A DNA stretch of 64,000 nucleotides from Apoda limacodes (lineage: Eukaryota > Arthropoda > Insecta > Lepidoptera > Limacodidae): NCBI GenBank assembly GCA_946406115.1, contig OX291544.1, positions 31,079,521-31,143,520 of the forward strand, in the 5' to 3' direction. Both the position numbers and the translations under genes were made by a program. Every line of letters begins with the position of its first letter. Positions within the stretch are counted from its first letter, which is position 1. Positions 35,481-49,600 of this stretch are shown one piece after another. The notes below the pieces were generated by a model. It saw only the letters and a list, made by a program, of their open reading frames with translations, made no database searches and had not been told where the DNA came from.

Positions 35481-37528
35481 CTTTTTATGGATTTAGCAAG
35501 TTTAAATGTAATAAAGCTTTAAAACTATTTTGTTTATTTTTCAAATGAATGTGACTGACGTTATTTCAACGAATTGTTGTTAGTCAACGGCAATTCCAGT
35601 GTCAATATGTTTTACAATTTGGTTTACAATTACCAATGCAAGTATAAGATTGAGGCAGTACTAAATTGAACCTCGATTGGGATTGAAACTTATTTCAAGA
35701 GTGAGTTTCCTGTTGTTCAAAATGATTAACTTTAATTTTAAAAATTAGTAGCGATTCTAACATACAACATAACATAACATAAAATATATTATAGTAAATT
35801 GTTACTCAATATTTATTTAAAGAGTTTTTATGATTTTAAAAAAATGTTAACTTCTGGATAATTATTTATATAATTTTTTTTTTACAGAATCTATGTTTTT
35901 TATATATTTGAAGTCCTAAGCTATTAAAAATTTGGGACATTGAAAAAAAGCATTATTTACTCTCCTACACATAAATCTAAACAGTTATATATCAGTCTGG
36001 TGTCAACAAACAATACCTATGAGTAGTTACATATTATAAACTTAATGTACGAGTATTTTATTTAGATCAGTTAAAAAATAGAGATGGATAGCTCAAGTGC
36101 GAACTAGCTACGAGATATGCAGCTTCAAACAAATGAGCTTTTGAGCTGTAGGTGAGATGCAAAAGAAATCGCTCACATATAACTCGATTGCTCAATCGAT
36201 TCGATATCAAGGGAATTAAAAAAAAAACGCGTTCAAATGTTGATTTATTCTTTACTTTTTAAATTAGTTTAAGGGCGTATTATTTTTGTTGTGCCAGTGC
36301 GAAAAATAATTAATTAATAAAACTTGATGAGTTATCTCTTTAGTTATTAATGTTCGGGTTTAAAAAACATCATTCCACTTTTTAAATTTCATATTTAACC
36401 GCTCGAGAGTTCGACCGGACGGCTAAAACATTGCGGATCGCTCTCTGATACTGTATTACAAGTACGATTTATTCCAAAGAAGCTTGTGCAAGATATAGCT
36501 GCATATCTTAGCATGTTTGAGAACATTATATTATCCAACGGACATAGTTACTCGATTAGTAAATTTAAACAAATGCCACCTAATATTTTCTATTAATAAG
36601 GTGGTGCTAATAACAATGTTAACAAATTTACTCATATTTGTTTGTTTTTATATGTGACAAAAACAGGAAAACAAACGCCTTAAATCATTAAACTGATTTT
36701 TAACTCTGAAAAGTAGCTTGATTTTTTTATGTATTTTGGAATCATCTACAAAGTTTATCAATTAATAAATTGTATTGGCTAAGGATATACAAATATCTCT
36801 TAAGGTTAGAAATTACAAATTTTACGTTAACAGATACTAAAAATACTACTATAAATTATTTTACTATTTCTCAGTTTATTCTTAAGACATTTATCTACTC
36901 TATTATTAACGGTTAAGTATCGTATAGGCACGTCATGGGATTACAGATAGTTCCTTATACTACGTAGTACAATTTAGTTTATACTTTTTCTAGACTAACC
37001 TACAGTTTAACATTTTACCATTTACAACTGTAATTTCTACTATTAAATTTTGAAAACCCTGATCCTCTTTAACAATTATAATTTATAGATAAATAGCGTT
37101 TTATTATAATTCTTAACGAAATTCAGAAGATCAGTTTCTAAACATAGTTTTATTCTTTTAATATCACTAAAAATAACATTATTGCACAAAAAAAAAGAAA
37201 TAAAATATTTTTTGGTCTTTTACTGACTAACTTCCTTTTATTGTGAGGAATTGCTTTAAAAGTAAACTTAATATTAAATATTATATATAATTTGTAAGTA
37301 ACCTTGTTATATTTTATTATTATGCTGTAACAAACATACACAATTATTTATAATTAAGTACTTTATACATTCATTATTTAACTAGATTCGACTAAATTCA
37401 TTTCTTTAAGTACACACAAGTATACTCAATTATTATGAGTATTATATATTTAAAGTTAACGCTTAAACCATAAAATTACCTAAATGTTGAAAGTCTTTGG
37501 TGTAGGTGCACTAAAGGCGGGTTATACA
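35481..37528. other. AT-rich region downstream of Grip
   Basis: No gene recognised. On the minus strand an AATAAA hexamer occurs at 37,313-37,318, about 210 bases after the Grip stop, and is a candidate polyadenylation signal; several other AATAAA-like words exist in this AT-rich DNA. Confidence 0.35.
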
Positions 37529-37600
37529 CTAAATAGTTTTTGTCACTATACTGCTATCACTCGGACTGGAACTTTCATTTGATCTTTGGTTCTTGAGGTC
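37529..37600 (-). CDS. Grip: Grip terminal coding exon
   Basis: Encodes [18 protein letters not shown] then VTKTI and stop TAG. The acceptor is CTTTCAG. The tail is Ser-rich and ends in I, but the residue at position -2 is K, so it is not a class I PDZ ligand. Confidence 0.9.
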   Translation of the reverse strand, partial: DLKNQRSNESSSPSDSSIVTKTI

Positions 37601-40600
37601 CTGAAAGTGAAAAACAACAGAGAGCCGATATACTATTTCCTCTTTCATATCAGAACTAAGCTAATATCATTCAGCTGTTTACCATAAAATATACCATTAT
37701 CGAGTTTATTTATTAAAAGTTATCCAGTTTTTTATGTTAATCAAGTAATAAATATACTAATTTATTTTCATCCAAATTAAATGATACTTAAACCTAACTA
37801 TGTCACATGTACCTATAGATGACTCAAATTATGTTAAATGACACGAAAGCAATAGTAAGCAATTAGCGTGTTCTTACCCTGGATGTGGCCAGCCTTTGTA
37901 CAACGATTTCTAATCTATCCCCAGCCGCCGCAATCAGAGGCACTGTGAGACAACAGTCGTAGTCCACTGTTCTAGTTCCATTCACCTGTAGAAATAATAT
38001 AATAATAATAATAGTCTATGAAAAAGTCTTGTATTACTTTTAATAGTTTTAAATGGTTATTAGTTTTTTGATTTGTAATAGTTTGAATTAATAGAAGTGA
38101 AATTAGGAATTTATTATCTAGCTTATGATTAAATATGTTTATCTTTTTATTATTTATTTTTAAATAAATATTATTAAAAGCCTTTAGGGTTACATTAATA
38201 CAGGACATTATGACTATTTTAAACTACCTGCTTATATTTTTTAAATGAAAACCATATGCTATAATATTACTATATAATAATGTTATATTAACTAACCTGC
38301 AATATCCTGTCATAAGGTCGTAGCAAACCTACAATGTCAGCAGGACCTCCCTTTCTTATTCTGTTGATGTAGACCCCTCTCTCGTAGAGTCCATCAGAAA
38401 CGGAGAAGCCGTAGTCATCATAAATAGCGTCTTTATACAGGATCACATGGTGTACTGAACCCCGAGCTGGTGAAGCTGTTTCGCTGCTATACAGGCCTGC
38501 GAAATTAAAGAAAAAAAAACTTTATTATTCATAATATTAGAATCTAAGTTTAAATTGATATTGTAATGATCGTTCTTTTTTTTTTTGATCTTTACTAAGA
38601 AAAAAAAGGTATTCATTTAACAAAACCTTTTTTTTTTTTGATTGTCATTTGTTAATCTAAAAGTGCGTTTTGCAACCATAAAGAGAAGGGGTTTCAGAAC
38701 GCCCTGCATATGAATTATTTATACTGTACTACAGGCATCTAATGTCAATATTGTTCTCCTGTCATTGTATTGCCTAACAATCATTCCAAAATGGATAGAA
38801 AGTTAACTTTACGAGGCAATATTAGTACTTGACAGAGTGAAAGCAAAAAGGAGCGGACTCCATAGAAGCAATTATGAGTAGCAAATGAATAATAAAATCA
38901 TACAAAAGTTAGGGACAAAATTAGAAAAGGGCCCTTTTGTATCTATAGGTACAAGGTACTTAAAATTAATTTCACTCACTTGGTATGTCATTTTCGTAAA
39001 TAGGACTTGTAGAAAATTGAAAACTCGTTCCAGGCTTCAGTGGGGATTTTTGTGGCGTTGTCACTGTATAGATTCCGTTATTCCAATCACTATCCCAATT
39101 CGATCTCTTATTCTTCGGAGACACAATACCATACGGTGACATTTGTACGTAGTCACATTTACAAGACGTCTTTTCCATATTGTGTAGCTGACAATCTTTC
39201 ATGTTGGTTGTCAGTATTTCAATTTGCTGCACGTCATCTTCTCTTGTTATATTTTGTTTGTTCTTTAAAGTATTTTCCGGAATGATGCATGTGTTTTCAT
39301 AGTGAAAAGTTTTTAGTGAACTGTTCAGCGAGTAGTTTGGTAAAGGTAAATCGTTGACGCTGTAATGGCCAGCATTAAAGTTACATGCCATGAGTTTGTC
39401 TTCGTCCGTAGGTGAATATGGTTGTTTATCTGAAATCCGAGTTTTATCTGGAACTGCGTATTCTATTACTTCTGAGTTACCTGCAACGATATTTTGAAAA
39501 ATATACTATACATTATATATACATTACATTTAACAATTAAAATTTTTAATTTCATTTTTAGTGTTTGATGGTTTATAAATTATAAAATATAGCATGAACT
39601 TACCACAGTTACCGCTTATTCTGACTGGCGTATTTTGATCCCAAGATTCAACTGCACTGTCGTTTGACAGACCAGGACTAGATGTGGAATGGCTAGAATC
39701 TCTTGCACTCGTCTCTTCTAAAGAGCCTAATATAAAATATTATATATTTATTTATAATTTAAAGTAAAGTTAATTAAGTGAATTTTCTATAGTATTGAAA
39801 ATATATTACCTGTCATTTTTCTACAAAGTTGAAGTTGAACTCTTTGTCCACTTTGTTGTAATAGTTTTATACCTTCCGAAAGCGGTTTGTTGAGAACACT
39901 TTCTCCATTTATTGTAAGAAGTTCATCTCCTATTGCTAATTTTCCACATTTTTCAGCCACTCCACCTAACAATATCAACAAATGATGGATAATTTTTTTT
40001 TATCTATAATACTTAAAAAATTACAAACAAATACGCTATTACCTTCAACCAAACCACTAAGCAAAATAGGCTGTGTAACGTCTTCGCTGCCAGCTATAGT
40101 CAGACCTAAAGGACCATTTTCTTGTTTTATTAATTCAACTGTAAAAACTGCTGTATTTTCGTTACTACCATGACTTCTCTCACTTTCTTTTGCACTATTA
40201 TTAGGACTTTCAGTATGATGACCAGAATCTTCTCCACTATGAACAACCGCTTTGATTTCAATATTACTAAAGCTTTGTAATGTCATCTTTGAATTTTGTT
40301 TATGTGTGCTCGTCCAGTCTTTATTTATGTCTCGTTTTCTTATTTTTAATGTTATTATATCGTCTGGTGAATTTTGTAAAATGTTGAATGCCGTATCCTT
40401 AAAATTTAGCAATGTTTAAAAAAAAATGTAATAATGTTAACATATTTTATTAATGGTTCCAACTTGATTATTTAATGTTGAAATAAAACAAAACTTACCA
40501 AGGATAAGTTATGTAGTGGTTGACCATTGATAGCGAGCAACTGATCACCTGCTGCAAGAGCTCCACTTCGATGTGCCACGGAGCCAGGCTTTATATCGGA

Positions 40601-43600
40601 TATTATCATTGGCTCTTCATTACTTAGCAGTTTTTGCTTGCACCCTGAAGTCACAGCAATATACTAATTCAAGACAATTTGCAGAAGCTAATACATCAAT
40701 TATTACTATTATTAACGTATACTTTTTTGTTTACAATATAGAAAAACACGTGTCTGGAGCCTGAGGGGCCCTCACTGTTCATAGAATAAAAAAACAGACA
40801 GTAAAATAGTTATCAGGGCTCGTTCTAATATTCCTATGGTAAGGGTTCTATTTCCTTTATGCTATGGTTTGTAATTTATATTTTCTGTTTTTACAGAAAT
40901 CCTACTAATGTATTAAATGAATTAACATGTTCGTAAAGAAGTTTCTTTACAGCACCACAAATGGATAGCTAAGTGTAGATAGCTTTAATTTAACACAAAT
41001 TCTACATTTTATACTGGAAAATAAAAAGTTCTTTCAGGTATAATTATAACTGAATTTCTATAACTACACCTATAGTTTGCTATAGCAAAATTCTATCCTT
41101 TAATAATATTATTTAACCAAATTTTAATAATTAGCGTTTAAAAAAAATTTGCATGGTCTACCTGGATAAAACGCTAGTATTCTATAAATATTTTAACATG
41201 TTTAGAATGTTTTTAATACCTGTAATTGTAACACCTAACCCTCCAGTTGTCTTGGCTAATTTAACATTAAACACACCACTAGATGCTTCTATTGTGTTGG
41301 GCATACTAAATTCTACACTTAAAGTTAAATATTTTGGATTTTGTGAATCATTTCTTCTTTGCAGTATCTCGTTAGCCACATCCATAGTTAGATTCTCATG
41401 TCCATTTATTGACATTACTCTGTCTCGTATTTGTAGACAGCCAGATCTGAAACATTATAATATTGAGAAAACTTTAATATTCAAAAAGTTTATATAGTTC
41501 AGTTACTATTTAATTTAATTATGGCTTTGTTTGTTTTTATTACTTAAGATTTCATATAAGTCTGAAACAATATGAGTAAATTGTTTGTTAGTTTTATCTC
41601 GTTTTTTTTTTAGTTTTGTATTTGCAGTTGTCTGTTGCAGCCATTATTGCTTCACCGGGCTTTTGGGGCGAGACTCTGAAGGTGCCTCAGCCCATATAGC
41701 GCCCAACGCTCAAGAGCAAGTAAATCTATCTCATATCAAACTCTAAAATTTATAAAAACTAAATAATTATGATTGTACTTTTATCTCTATCTGTACATAT
41801 AAAATAACTTTTTCGTTATTTCTTTTACCAAAGATCAACAACAAAATACACGAAGCTTTGCCAAAGTTGATTGATTAGATGTCTTGACTGTCTGAGCATA
41901 GATAGTTTTGGAGGTTATGTTTTATCAAAGCTAAATGTCAATCACTTTTCTGGTTCTCTACCAATCAAAATGAGAAGGCTGTCTGTAAATTATTTTATCT
42001 CTTTTATTGGTTACGCTTGTTAAAATGCTTGCTATCTTTATTAAGAGTTATTGAAAGAAAATTTTATTTTCACTACTTCGTATAAAATCTCTTTGTTATT
42101 TAGCCACATGTAAGGTATACAGAAGACAGACTCTGAAATATATCTTGATCTTTTTTCTGTCTGCTAGAAATTAACATTTTTTGGTTTAAAGCTAAATTTA
42201 CAAATATTGTAAAACATTTTAAATTCTTAACTCATATATTCTTTTCAAAGCACAACTGAAGTAATAAGTCCTGGTTCTTAGACTGGTTGGACAAATAATC
42301 TGCAGATATAGAAACTTGGTGAGATAGAACCTCATACTCACCTGTAAGCCGGAGACTGTGCAGAGACGTGCGATATGACCAGAGCTCCACTCTCCTCGTG
42401 CACGGCCAGCCCGCTGCTATGTCCTGATGGCACCTCCAGCTGAAGGTTCAAAGCTTCCGTACGACAAACCCCCATGCTCATGTACGTCGGCTGGTTGTCT
42501 ACAATTACCAACAAACATTCAAATTAATATATTTTCAAATTTGAATATAAAATTATAACTTCGACTACTTACCATAGTCGTCTTGTAATCCCAGCTTAGG
42601 CATTGAACTCTGTCGATAGTTTCTTTGGCGACATTTCTTAGGATTCAAAGTAGACGTTCCCGATATCGAGTTTTCTAAAATAAAAGTAAGAACTATTGAT
42701 AGTAAAGTTACAACTACTAGGAACTTATGAAGTCCTATTACATAAATCTTACAATTTCACAATGCTGCATAGAATAGTACTTTTCCTTATTCTGCGATAG
42801 AATTACATTACATAATAAAAATACATACCTACATAGAAATAATCTTTCTTCGTTTGAGACTCCCTGAAGATTGGAGTCTTCGAAGAAAACCTATCATAGG
42901 CCACATGTATGGCTATATCATACATATAAATAATTATTTTCATACCAAGCCAGGGCAGGAACCTGTGAACCTAAGACTCTATCTTCCTGTCTGCATCCTG
43001 TAAAGTTTATCTAATAGATGCATACACGAAAGTTATGCTTTGCTATGCTTCTTGTTTATTTATTTTTTTATGTACCACTAAGTTGGCACACAAGCTAACA
43101 GTCCACCCGATGGTGAGCGGTCAACGCAGCCTTTAGACGCTTGCAACAACTTACACACACACACACACTTCACTTACGCTTTGCAGAACCTTCAAAAATC
43201 TAATAACTTCTTTCTTGAATAACCCTATTCTGTTGTCTTTAGAGAAAACCTAGGCTAAGAGCTCATTCTGAAATTGCTCTGTACGATAGATTCTAAGCTG
43301 TGATGATAAATTCCCTGCCGATAGCGAGCGGTGTGATGGTAGAAGTAAAGTATTAATAACGTTAAAAAATTAAACAAAATCTATCTATCTAATATATATC
43401 TATCAGTTTATAAAAGCTAGAAAATACTCTGTTTTTTTTAGTATTCAGTTTCGTTATAAGCTCTAGCAATTTATTAGCAAGGTTTTTCAAAGGCAACACA
43501 CGACACAGTTTTATCCTCTTCTGCTTGGAAAATTAAAACAGTTTCTTTATTCTTATACGTCATTTGGAAAAATCGATAAACAATTTCTAGTTTCTAATTT

Positions 43601-46600
43601 AAGAGATACTGCTTATTCAAACAAAGTTTAATGTATATTTATTGTAAACTTTTCCAATTAATAGTTTAGATTTGCATGCAAGAGCATAATATTGAAATGT
43701 TTGTAGTTAAGTCTTCAAAACTGTAATTACAGGCAGATATGGTAGTCATATATTGGAAAACTTCTTCTGATAAGAAAACTACTTGAAACTAGAAATAAAC
43801 TGTAGCAAATTATTAGAGAAATCACGTACTGAAGATGAAAACTTAAGTCTTATGAGTTGTACGAGCTAAGTTGGCTCGCGTTCATACCATCGTGCTTAAT
43901 ATGTTTGGTTCATGTTAAAGAATAAGAGCAAATCTTTAAAAGTGTCTTAGAAACTCTTACCTTGATTGAATTATGGTAAAGGTAAAAAATAATAAATATC
44001 TAGTTACCAGCAGGTAAACCAAGAGATAAACAAGCTTCAGGTAAACTACACTTTTAACTTAAAGAAAATTCTATCCGAGTCGTAACATAAAATTACTACA
44101 GAACAGATACTCTTGTTGAAGAAGTAACATTATAAAATCTGAAGTATTTTTAAGTCAGACATATTGTAATGTATGTATGTAGGAACTCATGTTTTATAAT
44201 TAAAGAACTTCAATTAGGATTCCTTTTTATTTTATTTATCCTTATTAGGATTATTTTCATTGAATAAGCTGCGTCTTATTAATTTTTTCTTATATTTTAT
44301 CGTAAATTTAATTATTGTTAAACTAGTTGTTACGAGTTCTTTAAATCGCTTGTCGCTTGTATTGTGAGACAATAAATAATTAGCGTGCTCTGCGCTCCGT
44401 TATTCTGCGGAAGTTTTCCCACATCATGGGAAGAATTGACTTAGTAGGGATAATATGAGTAATGTATAAGTCTCTTAAAGAAGAAATATTGTTTATATTA
44501 TCACTAGCTGATGCCTGTGGTTTCTCTTGTGTAGACGATATATTTAACAACTTGAAATTAAAAAATAACTACGTCGGTTCATACATTCATTAACAAGAAG
44601 CTAGCAATTTTTAAAAATGGTTTAGTTACTGTAAAATCCGATTTGTGTACAAGTTTATTTGGTACAAATTTTTTATTCTGTATGGTCAATAACCATCAAA
44701 AGTAGCTCTTCAGACATATAATTCTAATCTGACCTAGTCAAAGATAGAAATAGCTAAAAATGTAAAAGTACAGTATTTTTTTATCACTATGATTTATTTT
44801 AATATTTATTGTGTAATAAAAGCTAAAAATGTAAATGAACATACACAAATATATCAATTATTTGTATATAATATAAAAAAACGGTAATATACCTCTCGTA
44901 TATCTTCCTCCGTGAGCTAACACATGTCTTGGTGCTATGTGCAATCTAGTGAATCCAGGCTCACAGTTCTCCAAGTAGCACATAACTTCTTCAGCTGTGT
45001 AATTGTTGCCATCAATTACGTGGTCGTCGAAAGCCAGGAGTTGATCTCCAGGGTGTAAAGCACCGCATCTAGAAAAAAAAGAAAAAAAAAAATATACCTA
45101 ATCTGTACATAAATTAGGCTTAGCAATAACAAAACGATATTGCCTACACGGCAGAGTAAATTTTCTAAACGAAAAGTGTTTTTTGGTAAGTTCTGAAGCA
45201 GTCAAGTCATACTTATGAATAAACACCTCGTTTTTGAAACCAATGTTACGTTATTATCACATATGGGAAAAGAATAAAAGAAATATTGCGCAATTAGAGA
45301 CGAGGCAAACTCGCAGAAGTAGTTTTGTTTCAGCAAGTTAACTGCCTAGCACAAGACTTTGCAGTTGTAATGGCAGCCATTTTATTCAATTTCATAGTCG
45401 ACATCTTTAAATTGTTTTATTACAACTGCAATTCCTATGGTGCAAAGTTCTAAGTGTTTAAAAAAAATTTAGAAAGGCTAAATTTTATATGATATTTTGA
45501 AATTAAAGATTGAATCAGTAAATACTTCAAAATTAAAAAAAAAAACACTTTCGGGTACATATTAATACACTTTCTCTTTTTAGGGTTCCATAGCCTGATA
45601 AATAAGCCTGTGAAATGGCAAAAATAATTTTGTCATGTCCGTCCGTATGTCACAGCCAAATTATTCCGCCGCCTTTGGATCCATTTTTATGAGATTTTAT
45701 AGGAATGTGTATTTTGTCACCACCGTACATATCCATATATTCATATAAGTATTGTAAATGCGACAGTCGCATACGGCAGACGCTGTCTGTCTGTCTGTCT
45801 GTCCGCTCTGTACCGATTATGATTCAAATTGAAGTTTTTATAAATTGGTTTGTACGAAATCGGTTTATAAGTTTTTCTGATATTTGCAATAATTGCTTAT
45901 TTACGGAACCCTAACTGAAAGCGTGTGAAACGTGTAGTACTTATGTCATATTAAACCTGTAAAACCCACTAAGTAATTTAGTTATTTAATAACAGTAGGT
46001 ATAAGAGTACAACACTCAAATTTGATATGACACATGATGTAAGTTAATATCATATTCTACTAAAGGCATAACACGTAGTGTTTCAAATTAAATATGACTC
46101 TCATATCTTCAACATCGTAACAATTATTAATTATGTTTCTACCTTGTGATACCACATATTATTTTCATGACGTCAATTAAATGACAAACATATCTATATA
46201 TTTACAACTACTACAGTATTCCTATACGATCGTGATACATTACCGGACACGATTTTGTAATGAACATTTTCTGTGAACTTCAATACACTTCTGGAATGTT
46301 TAATATTATGTAGTTTCATCTATGTTAGTTGGAAGTCATGTTTTTTTTTGTTATACCACTAAGGTGGCAAACAAGCATACGGTCCGCCTGATGGTAAGCG
46401 GTCACCGTGGCCTATGGACGCTTGTAACACCAGAGGTATCACTCGCACGCTTTCTTGAAGAACCCCATACTGTAGTCGTTAGGGAAATCCTTCCGGCAGG
46501 GAGTTTATTCAAGCGTTCGCGGGAGGAAGTTTCTCTGAAACCGCACTGTACGTGACGATTTCGGTTCTAAAGTGTGAGAATGAATACCCTGCCGATGGCA

Positions 46601-49600
46601 AGAAAGTAGCCGTGGGCATCATTTCGAACATTACTTAGAACACATCCTATTGTACAAGCGGTAGAACACACACAGGGAGGCAAAGTCTCTCCTCAGACTT
46701 AAGGGTTCGATACGGCAAGTGAGTTTGGGATCGTCGACAATTCTATTATATTATCACAAATGTAGCAGGAAAGATAAACATTTTCATATAAAATAGCGAT
46801 TTAAGTTCCCACCCTCCTAACAGTCAGATTATTGCGGTTTCTGATAATGTTGTATTTATTAAGGTTTGTGGGCTTTTATTTTAAATCAAGCAGTAAAACC
46901 TAGTCTTCCATCATATTTTTAAAATTTTCAAAAATCGTTATATTCAAACTATTTTGTGTTTTTTCTTACTAGTTTCATTTTGTAAACTTAAAATAAATAA
47001 AAAAAAACTATGATTTAGACTTAAAATATGTACAAAGAGAAATGATAAAAACACAGATTTTACTATATTCTACCAGGTAATATATTTTTATTTGAGACTT
47101 AATTATAGTTTTCATGATTTTACAAAACTTGACAAGTATAAGAGTGTATTGGGTATTTTCCGATTTTGTATAAAATCATATAGCTTCAACCGCATTATTC
47201 GTGTTACATTGAATCCATACTAATATTAAAAATGCGAAAGTAATTCTGTCTGCCTGTTACCTCTTCACGCTTAAACCTCTGTACCGATTTAGATAAAATT
47301 TGGTCTGGAGATAGTTTAAGTCCCGTTAAGGACATAGAATAGTTTTCATCCCGCGGGAAAAATTATAATCGAGCATGAACGAACTATATCTACAGCTATA
47401 GCAAACTCTATTACTATAATTAGGATAATTATAAATAGGTTGTTCGAAAATAAATATTCTGCATATTAGTAAAATAGTTATTAGCAACTGCTAATTAAGT
47501 TGTTTACAAATAAAGTGACTACTCACCTATCACTGATACTTGCTGGCAGGATACTGTCAATAAATATGGCATTACAGTTTCCAACTCGTTGGTAAGTATC
47601 TGAGCCAGAACTGTAGACATCATCAGAGTACCTCTGATTCATGAGGAACAGCCCCAAGTCCTCATTGCAGGGCCTTTCTATTTCTATAAGCAGGGGACCT
47701 GTTGCCAACTTGACGGACTCCATGATCGAAACGTCATATTCTATCGTCAGACTGGTGACTTGAGGACAGTTTTGTAATAGTTGGTGGACCTCGGATAAGG
47801 TTTTGTTGGTTAACGATATCTGTAGGAGAAAATTATAAGTAAATATATGATTGAAATTAAAACTATAATAACGTTTGCAAGAATTTGTTTAATTTTGTTA
47901 CAGTCCTGAGTAAGTACACTTTTTTACGTTAAAAAATATATGTTACTAGCGGTCCCGGCGAACTTTGTTTCGCTGCCGTCCCTCTGTAACCCGGCGAACG
48001 TTGGTTTTTACCTAAAGTGCCCGAGTCCGGCTCGCACTTGACAGATCAATATAACTACTATCCTATCTTTTAAGTTGGATCAAATAACAGATACCTGACC
48101 CGGAGAACGTTGTTTCTCTTTCTTAAAACAACTAGCGCGCCACTTATTTTGAAAGGGTTGTACTAATTCAGAAACCCCAGCATATGATTGACCAATTTTT
48201 ATTTCTTAAAAACCTTCCCCGGCGGTGTGCACAAATATTTACCAAAATTTCATCACCATAGATTAACCAGTAGTGCGCGGGTCCGACTCCCACTTGACCC
48301 TTTTTTATATGATATAAACCTTGCCCTAACAATAATAAACACAATATAAATTATCCAATTCGGTGCAGTCGTTTTTATATATATATTTTTAACATAGCAC
48401 CATGTATCTATCAATCCAGTTAACAGATATCACCATCTGTTAGAATCGTTTAGAGCTAACAGATAATTGTGAGACGTGGTGGTTATACTATTAAATTGAA
48501 GCTTATATGAAACGTTTGTATTTTTAACATAGCGCCATCTATTGCAGAATCGTTTGGAGCTAACAGATAATAGACAAATAATTTGCAATAAAATAATATT
48601 GCGCCTATAAATTGAGATGTAAGCTATCCAATATGCTATCCTATATTTTAAGTCGGATCAAATAACAGATAGTTACGAAGTTTTATCAAAATCGGTTCAG
48701 TAGTTTAGGAGTCCATCGCGGACAAACAACGTGACAAGTAATTTTTATATATAAAGATATATTATAATGAAATATAATTATAATTCAAACCTTAATTAAG
48801 TAAATTTGCTAATAGTATATAAATTTGCCTTGAAAACAGTCTTTAAATTTTTGGGCTTAAATTAAAATTGTCTTTTGGAAAACTAAGAGTGATATTCTCA
48901 TGGTTCTTATTTCATAAACTATATAGTAATATGACCAAGTGAATTTGCTAATTTCATAGTTGTAAATAAATGTTTGAATTTTATACCGACAAAATACCGA
49001 GGAAATGGTTATTTTCAACGTGCGGTCACGTGCTAGCGCCTATCGTACATGGAACTGTGTCTCTTGTATGCTTCAATAGTGTTATATAACTTTGTACACT
49101 GGTCAAAATGGTATGTTTCTGCTAGGATGTGCCATAACCCTAAAGTTACGCTTTTAGTTGAGTCCGTTATCAATTTAAATTAACAATTATTGATTAACTT
49201 ATCAAAAAACAAACACATATCTACTTATCATTAAAATAGGGTTTGACTGCAAGCTGAATTGTTTCATATTAAAAATGTATAAATAATTCTTATAAACATT
49301 AGCACCCAATATTAAGACTTTTCTTTTTTTATAAAGAATAAAACAGTTTAACTTTTCATTGTTCGCTATAAATTTGTAATAATACAAAGAAAACAACAAA
49401 ATCTTATGACTTTACTGATTTCTCACAGTTCGTCACAGGGTAACCTATTGTAAGAAGTAGCGTAACAAGTGTCATGTAACTAGTTAAACTGAAATAAATT
49501 CATTTTTCATTCTTTTATAACTGATGTGATAAGAGATTTTGATATTGCACGAGTGTTTAAACAGCACTAATTTTCAAATTGTTTTAAGTACTACATTTAT

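Noticed and set aside
38972..39285. Plus-strand ORFs opposite Grip exons
   Set aside because: These are antisense shadows of the well-supported Grip linker exon.
43154..43169. Short AC repeats as a CRISPR-like or regulatory array
   Set aside because: Simple microsatellite expansion inside a retrotransposon tail.
45782..45806. CTGT repeats as a functional element
   Set aside because: Typical of the internal CTGTCTGT stretch in the GTTCCGTA-type dispersed repeats found several times in the window.
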